This document shows, piece by piece, positions 18,498 to 30,339 of a stretch of DNA of 64,000 nt. The position numbers were made by a program, and so were the translations under genes. Every line of letters begins with the position of its first letter. The stretch's first letter is position 1. Source of the DNA: Oryzias latipes (taxonomy: Eukaryota; Chordata; Actinopteri; Beloniformes; Adrianichthyidae); NCBI RefSeq assembly GCF_002234675.1, contig NC_019871.2, positions 20,120,604-20,184,603 on the forward strand, read 5' to 3'. The notes beneath the pieces were generated by a model. The model made no database searches. It had not been told where the DNA came from and saw only the letters and a list, made by a program, of their open reading frames with translations.

Positions 18498-18811
18498 GGG
18501 CGACACACTGATAAGTGTGTTTGTGTGGGTTTTCTCTGCGCACTTCAGTTCCCCCCACCCAACCTGAATGTAGTGTCTTTAGGATTATTATTAGTTAAAA
18601 TTTGTAAATTGGAGAGAAAAAATGTTGCAATTCTTTCTGCTGGTTGAAGACAAAAAACGCTAACAATAAAAAAATTACAATTGATTTATTAATTATATAA
18701 AATCTGGCCAGACTTAAAAGGAAGAAAAAAAAGGGCGACACACTAATAAGTGTGTTTGTGTGGGTTTTCTCTGAGTACTTCAGTTCCCCCCACCCAACCA
18801 AAATACAGTTG
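18498..18811 (+). repeat. 80-bp direct duplication, 235 bp apart
   Basis: The block gggcgacacactgataag...cttcagttccccccacccaacc at 18498-18565 recurs at 18733-18800 with only a few differences. The space between is AT-rich and non-coding. The whole 18.2-19.3 kb stretch is otherwise low-complexity, with no gene seen. Confidence 0.75.
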
Positions 18812-19339
18812 TAGCAACTTCAAAACCAAACAGTGTCTGAGAGGCTGATGCTGGGTCTGGGTATTGAATGAAAAAAAAAAAACTTGACGCATAATTACGT
18901 TTGTATTTTGAAGTTTTAATAATGAAAAATGAAAGTAATTAAATCCACTTCTTATATTGTGATTAAAAAAAGAGAAAAAACAAGGAATCAAGAAAAAAGC
19001 ACAAAAGCGTATAGAGCGTTCAACAAAAAATACAGCAACCCATTTCACCCCCCCCCTCCAGATGACAAAGGGAAAAAACCACAAGGGAGTTAAAGTCAAT
19101 TAATGTTACCGCCCACAAACATGTGACCCACCAGCTGATTACCTACTCAATGACCTATAATCAAAACAAATCTATATTCCTTCACCATAAGAAAGACCAC
19201 ACTGAATTCATGGCACCTACAACAGTTCCTGTAAAAAAATTAACAATTTGATAATTTATTTGTATTAAAATTAGTTTCATTCATTAAAAAAAGAAAAAAC
19301 ATGAAAAAAGTTGAAAAAGAAAGAATTGCAACACACTAA

Positions 19340-19590
19340 ATTTATCCCCTCCGTGAACCGCCACCTTAACGTGGTGGAGGGGTTTGTGCACTCGAGTGAT
19401 CTTAGAAGCTAATCTGTCCAGAGCTAATGCCAATGACATGGTGTCCCACGACAGACAGGCTCTAGGTGACGAGTCAGACTAAGAGCGGTTCAGAATCCCT
19501 CAACTGAGTCAGAAAGAACAAGGTCCAGTTGCAACACAGGTTGCAGTCAGGCCAGGCCAGGCCTATGAAGCCTAACCCCGCTTCACAATG
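19340..19590 (+). repeat. Probable LINE 5' end fragment
   Basis: The sequence tcccctccgtgaaccgccac followed by cttaacgtggtggaggggtt looks like a widely repeated fish sequence at the start of a LINE, recalled only loosely. It has an internal hairpin (ccaccttaacgtggtgg). No coding frame follows before the myosin exons. Confidence 0.3.
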
Positions 19591-19676
19591 AATCTCTGTC
19601 CTCTGTCTCTCTCACCACTGATGTTTAGAATTTACTGCTCCAGCAGGCTGTTCCACCATTTCCATTTGCTCCTCAG

Positions 19677-21573
19677 GTCGGTTCGATAAGGTGCTGATCC
19701 GTCACCAGGTCAAGTATCTGGGTCTGATGGAGAACCTGAGGTTGAGGAGGGCTGGCTTCGCCTACAGACGGCGTTACGAGGTCTTCCTGCAGAGGTGATC
19801 TGCCACAGTTCAGAGTAAAGCATCGCTGAAGCTTTTCATGGAGATACGCTGAGAGAGTGTGGAAGCAGAGACACTTTCTACAGCTCCACGTTCTAAAATA
19901 ATTCTGTGGAGGTGTATTGATTTAGTGCTGAGGGGAGGGAGACAAATCACTGTAATGATTCTCCTCATATGAACAGATGAAACTAAAGAATAGCAGTAAA
20001 TCTTTATTCTCTGGAAATATTTAGGGTGTTTCAAGCTGGACACATTTGCCGCTTAAAGTGAACCAGAGTTCATTTGCCCAGATAATCCGGAACAAATGGT
20101 TAATTTTCAGTCTGAATACACCCAGGAGGACCCTGGTCCAGGACCAGAAACCGCTCTCTGACCCATCTTTGGAAGTGGTCTCGGTTTGTTTCCAATCAGA
20201 CTGAGCTTCAGTTTGCTCTGAGATTCCTGTCTGAATAAAATCCGTCCTCAGAACGGAACAACTGAACCAAAACGGCCACCGTAGCCAACATAAACAGTAG
20301 GAATGAAGCAACAGATGAGACACAGACAAATGTAACGCAACAGAAAAAAGGGTCCAACTGCTTACTTGTTAGAACGTTTAATTTAACACAGCAGAAAATG
20401 CTTCTTACATCTCTTTGTGATCAAATGAACCGTCAGCCGATCAGAAATTTCCCAGGATTCTGTCTGCTCCTGTGCAAATCTCGCCTCCAGTTTAGGAGAA
20501 GCAGAAGGAAAAAAATAACTATCAACGTTTAATCAAAGGAAGCTCTTTAAAGACTTTAATTTTAAAACCAAACATTTGATTGACTCCTTTGTGCACTTTG
20601 TGTTTAGGTATAAGTCTCTGTGTCCAGAAACGTGGCCTAACTGGCACGGAAAGCTGTCAGACGGAGTCTCCACTTTGGTCAAACATCTGGGATATAAACC
20701 TGAGGAGTACAAAATGGGCAGGTCAGATGTTCTGCTGTAGCTCCTGCAGTCTGAGGATTCTGTTTCCCTAATTTTTTTATTTTGTGTCTTTCAACCGTTT
20801 AGATCTAAAATCTTCATCCGTTTCCCCAAAACTCTGTTTGCCACTGAAGATGCTCTGGAGACCCGGAAACATGGTCTTGGTAAGAATCCACTGGTTTGTC
20901 CTGTTTCTGTCAGCAGGTTCCTTGTTTCAAACATAAAATATGTTTTTGTGGAATCTTTGTCACCTGACAGCCACCAAACTGCAGGCGGGATGGAAGGGCT
21001 ACAGCCAGAAATCCAAATACCAAAAACTCAGAGGTTCAGGTGAGGAACACAGACCAGGTTATGCTGAACCATAAATGGTATCGTACATTTATGCATTTGC
21101 TACTGTCTCTCAAAGCCATCGCAATCCACGCGTGGTGGAGGGGCATCCTGGCCAGGAGGAGAGCAAAGCGCAGACGGCAGGCTGCTGCTACTATTCGCAG
21201 GTATGAGCTGTGCAAGAACGGCCAGCAGGAGGCGCTGTCCACCTCCTAATCTGTCTTTGATTTGTAAAGATGCAATGAGAAAACAGCCAGAATTGTGTGC
21301 TTTTATATCATTTTTAATTTAATATTTATACATGTTTTTAACGGTTTAGATGATTTATTGTTGGACTGAATTACTATTATTGCTATTATAAAGTATCTAT
21401 CCTTTCATTTCATGTTTATCAAAGGTTTCATCAATCGCCACAAAGAACGCTGCTCAGAGAACGAATACTTCCTGGATTATGTTCATTACTCGTTCCTGAC
21501 AAATCTACGGAAGAATCTGCCCAAGAACTTTCTGGACAAGAATTGGCCGACACCTCCAGCGGCTCTCACTGAG
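19677..21573 (+). pseudogene. Class I myosin fragment: six exons, motor end to tail start
   Basis: Exons are 19677-19794, 20608-20721, 20803-20879, 20971-21039, 21116-21200 and 21414-21573, joined in phase. Together they encode [19 protein letters not shown] and [13 protein letters not shown], then SKIFIRFPKTLFATEDALE (end of the motor). IQ-type motifs follow (LQAGWKGYSQKSKYQ, IHAWWRGILARRRAKR), then the tail start FINRHKERCSENEYFLDYV. This matches the MYO1A/MYO1B type of unconventional myosin, a membrane-linked actin motor. No upstream motor or downstream tail exons are found. The last exon needs an acceptor at 21412-21413, but the bases there are AT, not AG. I read it as a partial gene copy that has decayed. 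Confidence 0.82.
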
Positions 21574-21924
21574 GTGGGACAGCTCCCTGTTTTCATGGAA
21601 CTCCATGTAAATTGGATGTCTTTTGACATAAAGAGGTCATGTTTGCTCTTAAACATCTGACCTGTCTAGAGCAACAACTTTCAGGTCATTTTTTTACATT
21701 TTTCTTTGAACTTGATGTTTAGTTTAACATGTTGTTTAAACATGTTTAACATGATGTTAGTCTGCATAAAATTGAATAAACCAATTTTTTTTAAGTGAAA
21801 TGCTTTTTATTTTAGATCCATTGGCCTCTGTGAATGTATGTGTAATAATAACTGATTAGGCTACCATGTTGATTGAGGCATTTTTTTCCAACTCAGTTAA
21901 AAACAAAAAGCTGTTTTTTTCACT

Positions 21925-22355
21925 TAGCGTTTTGGAGGTTGAAGGTGGAGAGAGTTGTACGTGGCGCGCTGAGGACAGCGGAGCTTGAGAGGAGAGACGC
22001 GTGGACGGGTTGGGGCGTGGAGCCAGAGGGAGTGAGACGTGGGCGCTGAGGACGGCAGAACCAGCTTGGAGTGAGGTGTGGAGCTCTGGATGAGGAGGAA
22101 CCAGCGAGACCCGTGGAAAAGAAACTGAGGGTAAGTACAAGGCTTGGTAAGTTGGAGGCTGACAGGAATCATAAGCTTTGACTAAAAAGGCCAGACTTAA
22201 GCACCGGAGTGAGTTTAACGAACTGGCGATGGATACTGCTGTGGAGCTCCCTTAAGAAGGTCTGGCAGGATGATGAGGTGATGAAGGGCAGCTGGTTCCA
22301 ATCAGCAGAGCAGTAGCTGTGAGTGGGGAGGTGAGCTGACAGAGGCACCATGACA
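21925..22355. mobile_element. Diverged solo LTR related to the Ty3 element at 45338
   Basis: The right half (gagtttaacgaactggcgat, cttaagaaggtctggc, gatgaggtgatgaagg, ending ggcaccatgacac) follows the end of the 577-bp LTR at 45338-45914 (gtttaacgatctggcgaaga, cttaagtagc, gatgaggtgatgag, ending ggccaccatgaca) in order. The left half has the same kind of G-rich 'ctgaggac' repeats. No second LTR or coding DNA is nearby. The left edge is approximate. Confidence 0.6.
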
Positions 22356-22895
22356 CTACTATCCTCTCATCTATGGAAAATATGAAAAGCAAAAAAACAT
22401 ATATCTTGTGGTTAGTCTATAAATCCTTTGAGTCTCTAAGCATTTTTGTTGTCTTCCTATTACTATTACAGTTTTTCCCTATTGCTAAAACACCAACTGC
22501 AGACCAGGTTCTTTACCCTTTTTCTCAAAAACAACACTCTTTGGTCTAAATCTAAAACACAATTTGCAGTTAACAAACACTTGCAAAAGTCTGAGTCTAT
22601 TCTTTGCAGAACACATGACACATTCTCACTATTAAAACACATTTAATATTCATAACGGATGAGGCAAATAGTTAACACAAAGAGGCAAAACTCAAACTCT
22701 GTTCCAATACAGCAGTCGCCAATCAATACACAACTAGTCAACGTCAAGACACGTGACCAATCAACTGCAGCAAATAGAAGCTCAGTTCTAGAATAACTGA
22801 GTGGCTTTGAAAGATGGTTAATAGAGCAGACGAGGCTCAAAACAAAGACAACATGGTGAAGTGCATACTGTACGTAATGTAGGGGGTTAAGGGCA
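22356..22895. other. Intergenic AT-rich DNA, possibly MITE-derived
   Basis: The stretch contains 'aaaacacaatttgcagttaac' and 'tctttgcagaacacatgac', which look repetitive, but I could not find matching terminal inverted repeats. No gene is seen. Confidence 0.3.
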
Positions 22896-23048
22896 TTTTT
22901 TGCTGTGTTTTTTTAATTTATATGTAATGTGAAGGCCTTTGTTTCAGTTTTGAAGTTTGAAAGATTTTTTTTTTACATTTTGTAAAGCATTCTATGTTTT
23001 CCATGTATGAAAAGTGCTTTACAAATAAAGTTTGATTTGATTTATGAG
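22896..23048 (+). repeat. LINE 3' tail (L2-like)
   Basis: The string ttgtaaagcattctatg...aaagtgctttacaaataaag followed by tttgatttgattta is the usual 3' end of fish L2-like LINEs and their SINE partners, with a short tandem terminal repeat. It sits directly upstream of the A2M promoter. Confidence 0.55.
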
Positions 23049-23076
23049 TCCTTAATGAGTTGAGGCAAGTCAGGTG

Positions 23077-23104
23077 GGCGGGGCTTAGTAAAAGCCTATA
23101 AAAG
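23077..23104 (+). promoter_or_regulatory. Likely core promoter of the A2M-like gene
   Basis: A GC box (gggcggggct, about 23077-23086) is followed by cctataaaagg with a TATA box at 23097-23103. Transcription would be expected to start about 25-32 bp later, near 23125-23135. That is after the only in-frame ATG (23116), which is one reason to doubt the start codon. Confidence 0.55.
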
Positions 23105-23115
23105 GGATTAAGACT

Positions 23116-23219
23116 ATGAGGATCATTATACCAGTCGTGGTTTGTCCACAGACTCGGTTGTGGATATGGACACTTTGTGTCTTGTGTGGGATGTGTTTGG
23201 GTCAAGAGTTGACTGAACC
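23116..23219 (+). other. A2M exon 1: signal peptide, start codon doubtful
   Basis: The frame that joins exon 2 reads LWIWTLCVLCGMCLGQELTEP, a good hydrophobic signal peptide with cleavage expected near GQ|E. The expected initiator just before WTLC is missing: the ATG at 23166 (atatggacac) is one base out of frame and soon meets TGA. The in-frame ATG at 23116 would add MRIIIPVVVCPQTR, but it lies only about 12 bp after the TATA box. Either transcription starts further upstream or the start codon was lost by a 1-base change. Confidence 0.7.
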
Positions 23220-23319
23220 GTAAGTTTTTGTAAACATTCTTCTTTGTCAGAGTTAGAGCCTTTCATAAGTATTTGGCAGGAATTTGTTTTGGTGTGAAAC
23301 TGAATCTCCCTTGTTGTAG

Positions 23320-26300
23320 GCATTACATGGTGGCCATACCTGCTGTTCTTGAAGCTGGAACTGTGACTAAATTCTGTGCGAGTCTCCTGGAGCCAAATGA
23401 AATTCTTACTATGAAGGTTGCTCTGATGTACCAGCAAAAGAACACAACTCTTTTTGAAAAGACGTCCAACACAGAGTTTCATGAGTGCATTGATTTTCAG
23501 GTCAGCTCTCACCATAGCTTAAAAAACGTTTTTCTTTTGTTTACAGACCAGAAATACCTTTATTTTTTATTTTTGACAGACTTCTTTAGTGCTAAATTCA
23601 GAAGTGCTGATGTTTGAAGTGGTGGTACAAGGCAACACATTTTACTCCAGAGAAGAGAGAAAAGTCACGATCAAAGTCTATAAACCAGGAACATTTGTTC
23701 AAACAGATAAACCAAAATATCTCCCTGGACAGACAGGTAACTGGGTTCATAATAATTCCTCTTGATAGTATGCAACTTTGACAAAAGCAGAAAATAAAAT
23801 AAATACATAAACATTTCTGTGTCATTGGTTCAGACACATTTTGGTCTCAAAACTCAAAAAAATATTTTTTCAACAATGTCTATAAAAAAGTACTTAATGA
23901 TCTTCCCACAGATTACTGTAAATGATGTGACATCATATGTTTACATGCTGCACTCAAGGCTGCTATGGGTGCAGACACCTTTCATTATAGTTTCATTTAT
24001 ACACAAAGATAAAACCTTATGCAGTTCAAATGACAGTATAGCTCTGATTTTAAAGTTTTCAAAGATTTAATAGCTATTCTTTTATTTACTGTTGAATTTC
24101 TTTTAGTGCATTTCAGAGTCGTCTCACTGGATAATAAACTACGGCCTGCCAACCAACAGGTGAGTAGATACTAAAAAAACAACAATCTGAGTCAAACCTT
24201 CTGGGAAAAACACTGTTTACAGTTGGGGCCTCTTGCACTTTGCAACATAAACACCAGATATTGAACTTTAGTTGAAGTTACTCAATGTTCTGCTCTTTAA
24301 CCAAATCCATTTTACGTCCATAACAAACTAGCCCCAATAAGGAAATCCATTCTCGACACAGGATCTTTATTAAATCAAAGAATGTTTCATTATTAGCCCA
24401 AGTAAGATTATTGTTGCAGTGATCCAATTACGTTACAGTCACAAACAACTGTCACCGAGCGATGGGGAGGCATTGGCAGAATCCGTAAGATTAGCTGCCA
24501 CTGACCAATTATTTTAATAATCATTGTCGTAGTCATGAATGCAGACGGCGACAGTCCGGCGGCTGTCAGCCAGGCAGGCATGACGCCTTCACAAAATCGT
24601 GCAACAAATGGGTGGCCACGGGCAGTGATAGACGGACTATCAACCAACAACATCTCTGTTTGGACTGTGTGTAAATGTCTCTGGACAGTGGCCTTTCATA
24701 TGAAGTGCAACCAGCTGGCAGCTGCCTCGGGGCAATGTTCCCTGTGCACATGCACAATTGTGCACTCCTCAGACATCCTCAGCGCACAGGAAAACATGTG
24801 CAGCGCACAAAATAAAATTACATATTAGAATACACATTAACATTACATTATACTATTTACATAAAAAACTAAATGACAAACTCAAATTGCTCAAACATGT
24901 TGATCCTTCTTATTTCAGATGCAATTATCACATTTTTTGCACACACCTGATTTATGTGAGTACCTGCCTCTGCAAAAAAAGTAAAAAATAGAGCCTCAGA
25001 GCCGCAGCACGGGGGTTGGTGCTCACAGTTGTCCTCAGTTTACTTAGGGAGCTTTTGTGTATGCACAGACACATGAAATATTCAAGAGAATAGTGGTCCG
25101 GGGGTCCACAGTGGCCGGGATCATCAGATAGATGTCCGGTTATCGCCGGATCCCTGGCCCATCTTTAACAGCCATCGTCATGTGCGCGCACTGCTACCAT
25201 ACAATGTCTAATGTGGCAGCGGTGGGGAAGGGGTGTGGCTGAAGGGAGGCACGCGCAACTTCCAAATGTGCCAGGGCAGCCACTGCCCAATGTCAAAACA
25301 TCGTCTGCTCCCCGCTCAATTTTAATTTTTTCTTAAAACCTCGGCTACCGCAATGCAGCATGTGATAATGAGACAGCCACCGAGCGGACAAATTTGCTGA
25401 AAAACTGGCATTTAGGAGGCCCGCGGTGGCATTTTGCAAATGTGACCATAGTCCTAACAATATTTTATCCCTTAACTGTTGATTGAAAATTATTTTCTTG
25501 TGAATGAGGTCAACATTAAGTGAAAAGCACATTGACTTTCATATTATTAGCTATTGTTTATTTATTTTTTTGTTTATTTAAAATGGGGCCAGGACTGAAA
25601 AACTAAAGTCTAAGATATTTATGTTAAAGTTAACATACCTGTGCTTTTGTGACTAATCATTTAGTTATTTTCGTAAAATGTTTTTCTACAGTTTTAAAAA
25701 TATATACATCTTTTCCCTTTTGCAGTACCGTTCAATTGACCTGAAGGTAAGATATTTTCTACCTTTGTGACTCTTATAATTTTAGCATCTTTTAATGAGC
25801 AAAAAAAAGGGAGCATTTCTGTAAGATATAAAACACTTGTTTAAGTTCAACATTATGTTTCACTAATCTGAGCATTTTTAAAATGCTTTCTCGTCTAATT
25901 TTGCAAAGCTTTTCTATAAGACTGTTCAGAGGTGGTTTCCAAGAGGAAATGAAGCTATTACTCAGGTCATATTTTTTTCCCTTGGCCTGATGAAGAAAGT
26001 CTTTTTCTATGAGTCCTGTCCAGCAGCTGAGCAAACAGACAGGACCTGAAGGCGTCTTGTGTTAGACAGATTTAACTGTTACCATAGGGAGGTTTGTTGC
26101 AACACGAGTTGTATATTGGGGAGCAGCGAGACACAGTAATGTTGTTCTCAGTCAAAGTTCTTTGGTAAAACATTCCTAAAGTCCTCAAGAATCTTCTTTG
26201 TGGCTCACCTGTATCTGTATGTAAAAAACAAATTGCAAAAGGATTACATTTCTAAGGGTTATGTGGAGTTTAAAACAGTCTAAAGTTCTGACAGTGCCAG

Positions 26301-28123
26301 TTTGTTTACCTTAACAGTTCTTGAGGGTAAGTTCAACCTTTTTGTATTAATATATGTGTTTTTTCCCCCCCTTGAAACAGGATCCTTTAGGCAACAAAAT
26401 TGGACAATGGCGAAATAAAACATCTAAGGGTAAAATTTTGCAGCTTTCTTACCCTTTGAGCCCAGAAGCTCGTGTGGGACGCTACAACATCATCATAAAA
26501 ATTGGTGAAGAGAGAGTTCAACTGTATTTCTGGGTGGGAAAATATGGTATGTTTTTTTTCCCGTTTATTTTCATCTTTAATAATGTATAAATAGCATCAC
26601 ACTTTATTTTCCATCCACAGTTTGGCCCAAATTTGACGTTGTTATAAATGTGGCTGAAGAAGTAAGTGTTGCAGAGGAAACTATTGATATAGAAATATGT
26701 GCTATGTAAGTAAAAATTCTGTCTTGACAAACATTTTCAAATACACTCTGTTCTCCATTACTACATATAAATTAAATTCTAAATAACATTTTGGTTCATT
26801 TTAAAATACCAGGTACACATATGGACAGCCCGTACCAGGATATTTTTTTGTAAGGCTATGCCGGCCCATTCATCGAGATCTCATAAGTGGCCTTTGTAAC
26901 ATCCAGAAGAAAAGGGTCTGTAACATTTGTCTTGTTCCCTCCATGACCCTCATGTACCTTCATTCACAGCCTGCTCACTTTTTATGTTAATGAGAGATAT
27001 TTCAACAATCATACAACCTTTTGATCAATTGAAGTTACAAATTATGACATAAATGTTTTTCAGTTTAGTAAAAGAACTCAGCAGGGGAATGGGTTACAAG
27101 CTTGCAGATAAGTAGGACAAGAAAATAAAATAGCTTGCATTTGAGACTTACAGTATCTGGTCAAAGAGAAATAAAGAAATGGGTACTCGTTAAAACAAGC
27201 ATAACAGTGAAGGGATCAACAAAGAAAACAGACTAAAGCAAAGAACATTATCAATAAAAAAAAAAAAATTAAAAAAAGCTAAACTAAGAGTAGCATCAAA
27301 TGGGTGGAGCACCCTGTCTGCCTGTCCATCACCACAGCTAACTGGAAGGAGCTCAAATCACACATTTTTGATTTTCAAATATTCTTACTTTCCCTCTATA
27401 AAAATGGCAAAATAAATTCAACCATCATCAAAAAAATACACAAAACCTACTGTATTAAAATAATAAAACTTCAAATCAATAAGTAAATCATAGTTTGTAT
27501 TCTGAAAGCTAACTTAATTTACCTAAATGTGTTTTGCAGGTAGACAAAAAACTCTGTGAGAAATTTTCTTTTGAGATGTCACATTTCATCAAGGATCAAA
27601 GGAATTTATTGGATGTCATAAATATTCATACAGTAGTTCAAGAAGATGATTCTGGTAGGTTACTTGAAAAGAAAATATAAATTCTGAGTTTTCATGTATT
27701 CTTTTGCTAAAAATGTTGGACATAACAAATTGAGTTGGTGTGATCTGGTATTTTTTTCTTTTTCAGATTTTAAACTCACACAAGAAAAAAGAATTAAACT
27801 TTTACATGTTATTGGAAGGCTTTTCTTTCTTGACACTGCTGAGTTTTTTATCCCTGGATCCAATTTTGAAGGAAAAGTATGTAAAAAATTATGAGCATTG
27901 TCTTTGTTGTGTTGGAATACAGAATGCTTGATGTGAAAATATTCTTGTTTTACAGGTGAAAGCAGTTTATTACAACAACACACCGATTGCTAACATGCTA
28001 GTGCATCTTTCAGATGACCATTTATGGTCTATGGATAGGCCACTCAATCTCACAACAGACAGTAACGGTGTGGCCACATTCTCACTGAACACAACTACCT
28101 ATAGAAGATTCATTGGCCTAGAA
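23320..28123 (+). other. A2M exons 2-11: macroglobulin domains 1 to about 5
   Basis: These ten exons encode the N-terminal beta-sandwich domains. Recognisable blocks are HYMVAIPAVLEAGTVTKFCA, TFVQTDKPKYLPGQT, FRVVSLDNKLRPANQQ, LSPEARVGRYNI, FDVVINVAEEVSVAEE and YTYGQPVPGY. The tiny exon 5 (21 bp, YRSIDLK) is typical of the family. Exon 8 ends at a weak donor (agg|gtctgt) and its second half is poorly conserved, so its end is the least certain boundary of this block. The rest have consensus splice sites and open frames. Confidence 0.82.
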
Positions 28124-28299
28124 GTAAGTAAATAACCCAACTAGATATGTTCAAAAACATGTTTGGATATTTTGTCATCATTTTTAACCTTTAAATGTGT
28201 GCTGTCCTCAGGAGTAATTATGAATGTTTGCACGTCTTCTTCTTTTTGCTTTCCAATGTTTTCAAAGCTTTTGTAAAATACTTAGTAACAACTGCGTTT

Positions 28300-28566
28300 T
28301 TCTGCAAAGCTTTTATTCACATTGATTGTTTTAGGATTACTAACAAAGTTGGTTGTTATAAACCAGATAAGTACCGGTAAGAACATGGACCATCTACAGA
28401 GGAGGTCATATGAGACAGAATCGCACAGGCTTGTTGAGTCAGCTCCAGTCAGCACTCTGGATGTAAAAACTGACAGCAAACCTCTTCCCTGTGACTCGGA
28501 ACAAGACATTTCTGTCCACTACAGATTAATGGGAGAACCAAAGGGCTCTGTGAAAATCATGTACTT
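28300..28566 (+). other. A2M exon 12: phase conflict at its 5' end
   Basis: The 3' part (SYETESHRLVESAPVSTLDV, PLPCDSEQDISVHYRLMGEP, VKIMYL|gtgagc) fits macroglobulin domain 5-6. Exon 11 ends in phase 0, but the best acceptor (ttttag|gattac, exon start 28335) read in phase 0 gives GAT TAC TAA, an immediate stop. An alternative acceptor at 28309 keeps the frame but adds a non-homologous hydrophobic stretch. A short indel or a shifted splice site is likely. Confidence 0.65.
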
Positions 28567-28889
28567 GGTGAGCATTTTTATATTTATATTTATTCTGTTG
28601 TAAAAAATACAAAAAAAGTTGTTGTAGCTAGAGTGTTACATGCTTCATGCTCATATTTTTTTAATTTGCCAAGTCATAGCTCTTCTAGAGCTATATTTTT
28701 ATGCCACCCTTGTTTCCAACCCATATTCTGCTTTAGAGTCTAATGTTTCTCAGATGCTCTGGCACACTGTTATATGACTACATTCAAATTTCATGCTTGG
28801 ATTTAAAAATACTTCTTAATTTCCCTGAAATAGGTGACTTACAGACTCTTGTGATGTGGAAGAGGAATAGGGAATTGTGAATTGCAAGG

Positions 28890-29690
28890 TTAATAAGACT
28901 TAAGATTTATTTATTTTGTTATTGTCATTAATGAACAACGAAATTCCGTTTAGAGCATCAACAATCACCTTAATTATGTGTGAAAAGCTCCCATTCACCA
29001 TATAAATACCCAATGAATAAATAACCAAAGTGCAACATCCCAATCTGTGTGATGGAAACAGTCCTGAAGGAACAGCGTCATGTTGCCATGTTTCCACTGT
29101 ATTTGTTGTATTCTTCACCCTTTTGATTATGGATGTATACACTGGGTGCAACACAAAAGAAAGGTGGTCAGATTGTCCTAGATGAATGTAAACCAGGGCT
29201 TTGTATTCTGCTACGCTTGTGTACTCCTGGTCTGTTCTTATGTCCTCTGGTAGCACATTTCACATTTTGGCGGAATTTATGAAGGACTGATTTTAAGTCT
29301 GCGTGATTGAAGTCCCCAGCTGCAATAAAAATACAGCCTGGATGTTCTACTAGGCTGTTGTTGATGCTACTGTGAAGCTGTACTAGCACTACTTTAGCAT
29401 TAGCATCAGGTGGGACATACACAGCACAGATGTAAACAGCAGAAAATTCCTTCTGCTGTAAGTATACTTGCAGATGGTCTAGCTATCTTCGGGGGGATGA
29501 GGTACTAATCTAACAGGTGATGTTCTCCGGTGTTTAGTTGGCAGAGTTCCTTATGACTGTACTGAAGTGATAATGTTCTTGATATATGCAAAATAATGCA
29601 CAGCACCAGTGTTAAATTGCAAAAAAAAAGAGTGATTGTGTGAGCTCCAGGCCACTTCATCTATGCGCACCGCCATCTTAGTCAGAAAAC
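28890..29690 (-). mobile_element. LINE relic with AP endonuclease piece (intron 12)
   Basis: On the minus strand the sequence encodes MYVPPDANAKVVLVQLHSSI, then FIAAGDFNHADLKSVLHKF and NVKCATRG. This is the 'Y.PP.A......GDFN..DL' pattern of the apurinic endonuclease domain of non-LTR retrotransposons. A frame change follows (LPEDIRTDQEYTS). The rest of the LINE is absent. The text cagctgcaataaaaatacag at 29317-29336 is part of the coding relic, not a poly-A signal. Confidence 0.65.
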
Positions 29691-29801
29691 AATGAAGTTC
29701 TGGGAATGTAGTTGTCATGTAAAACAGCTGCTTTGGTCCAAATTATTGGTAGGACACACACACTGTCACATCATTAATTTTTTTACCTTTTCTCTCTTTA
29801 G

Positions 29802-29865
29802 GTGTTGTCCAGAGGAGCAATTGTTTCACAAGGGTATCAACAAATTCAAGCACAAGATGAATCAG
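29802..29865 (+). other. A2M exon 13
   Basis: VLSRGAIVSQGYQQIQAQDE is the short MG6-type segment that in the family reads 'VLSRG.IV..G'. It has a polypyrimidine tract and ttag acceptor, and it joins in phase 1 to exon 14 (31229). Confidence 0.85.
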
Positions 29866-30339
29866 GTTTGCAATGTCAAATTATTTTTATGTTTTTGCAC
29901 AGTCAATTAATTTTTTGACTGACCTGGAGTATGCTGACGACACCATCCTGCTCAGCACTTCTCTTAGCCAGCTAAAAAACGGCCCTGGGTATTTACAGTG
30001 AAGAACCAAAGAAGTATAGTCTCCAGGTGAACTGGACAAAAACCAAATTTATGCAAGTTGGTGGTGGCCCAAACCCACCGCCCCTCTGGCTTGGCAATGA
30101 TCTAATCAGGCATGTGAAGAGCTTTGGATTCCTGGGATCCAAAGTGATGGCTAACGGTGACCTAAAACCAGAGATCACCCGCAGAAGGGCAATGACAGCA
30201 TCAGCTCAGAAGTCTCTCAAAAAACCAGTGTGGCGTCATCAAAACATCGCACGCAAGACAAAGCTCCAGATCTACAACTTAGCTGTACTCTCCATCCTGT
30301 TTTATGGTTCTGCTTTATGTCTCCGGCTCGACTCGCGCC

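Noticed and set aside
23166..23219. ATG at 23166 as the A2M start
   Set aside because: It reads into TGA after 16 codons and is out of frame with exon 2.
24190..25450. Possible MITE in A2M intron 4 (ends with ggcctcttgcactttgcaac and ggaggcccgcggtggc)
   Set aside because: The ends are not convincingly inverted and no target duplication was found.
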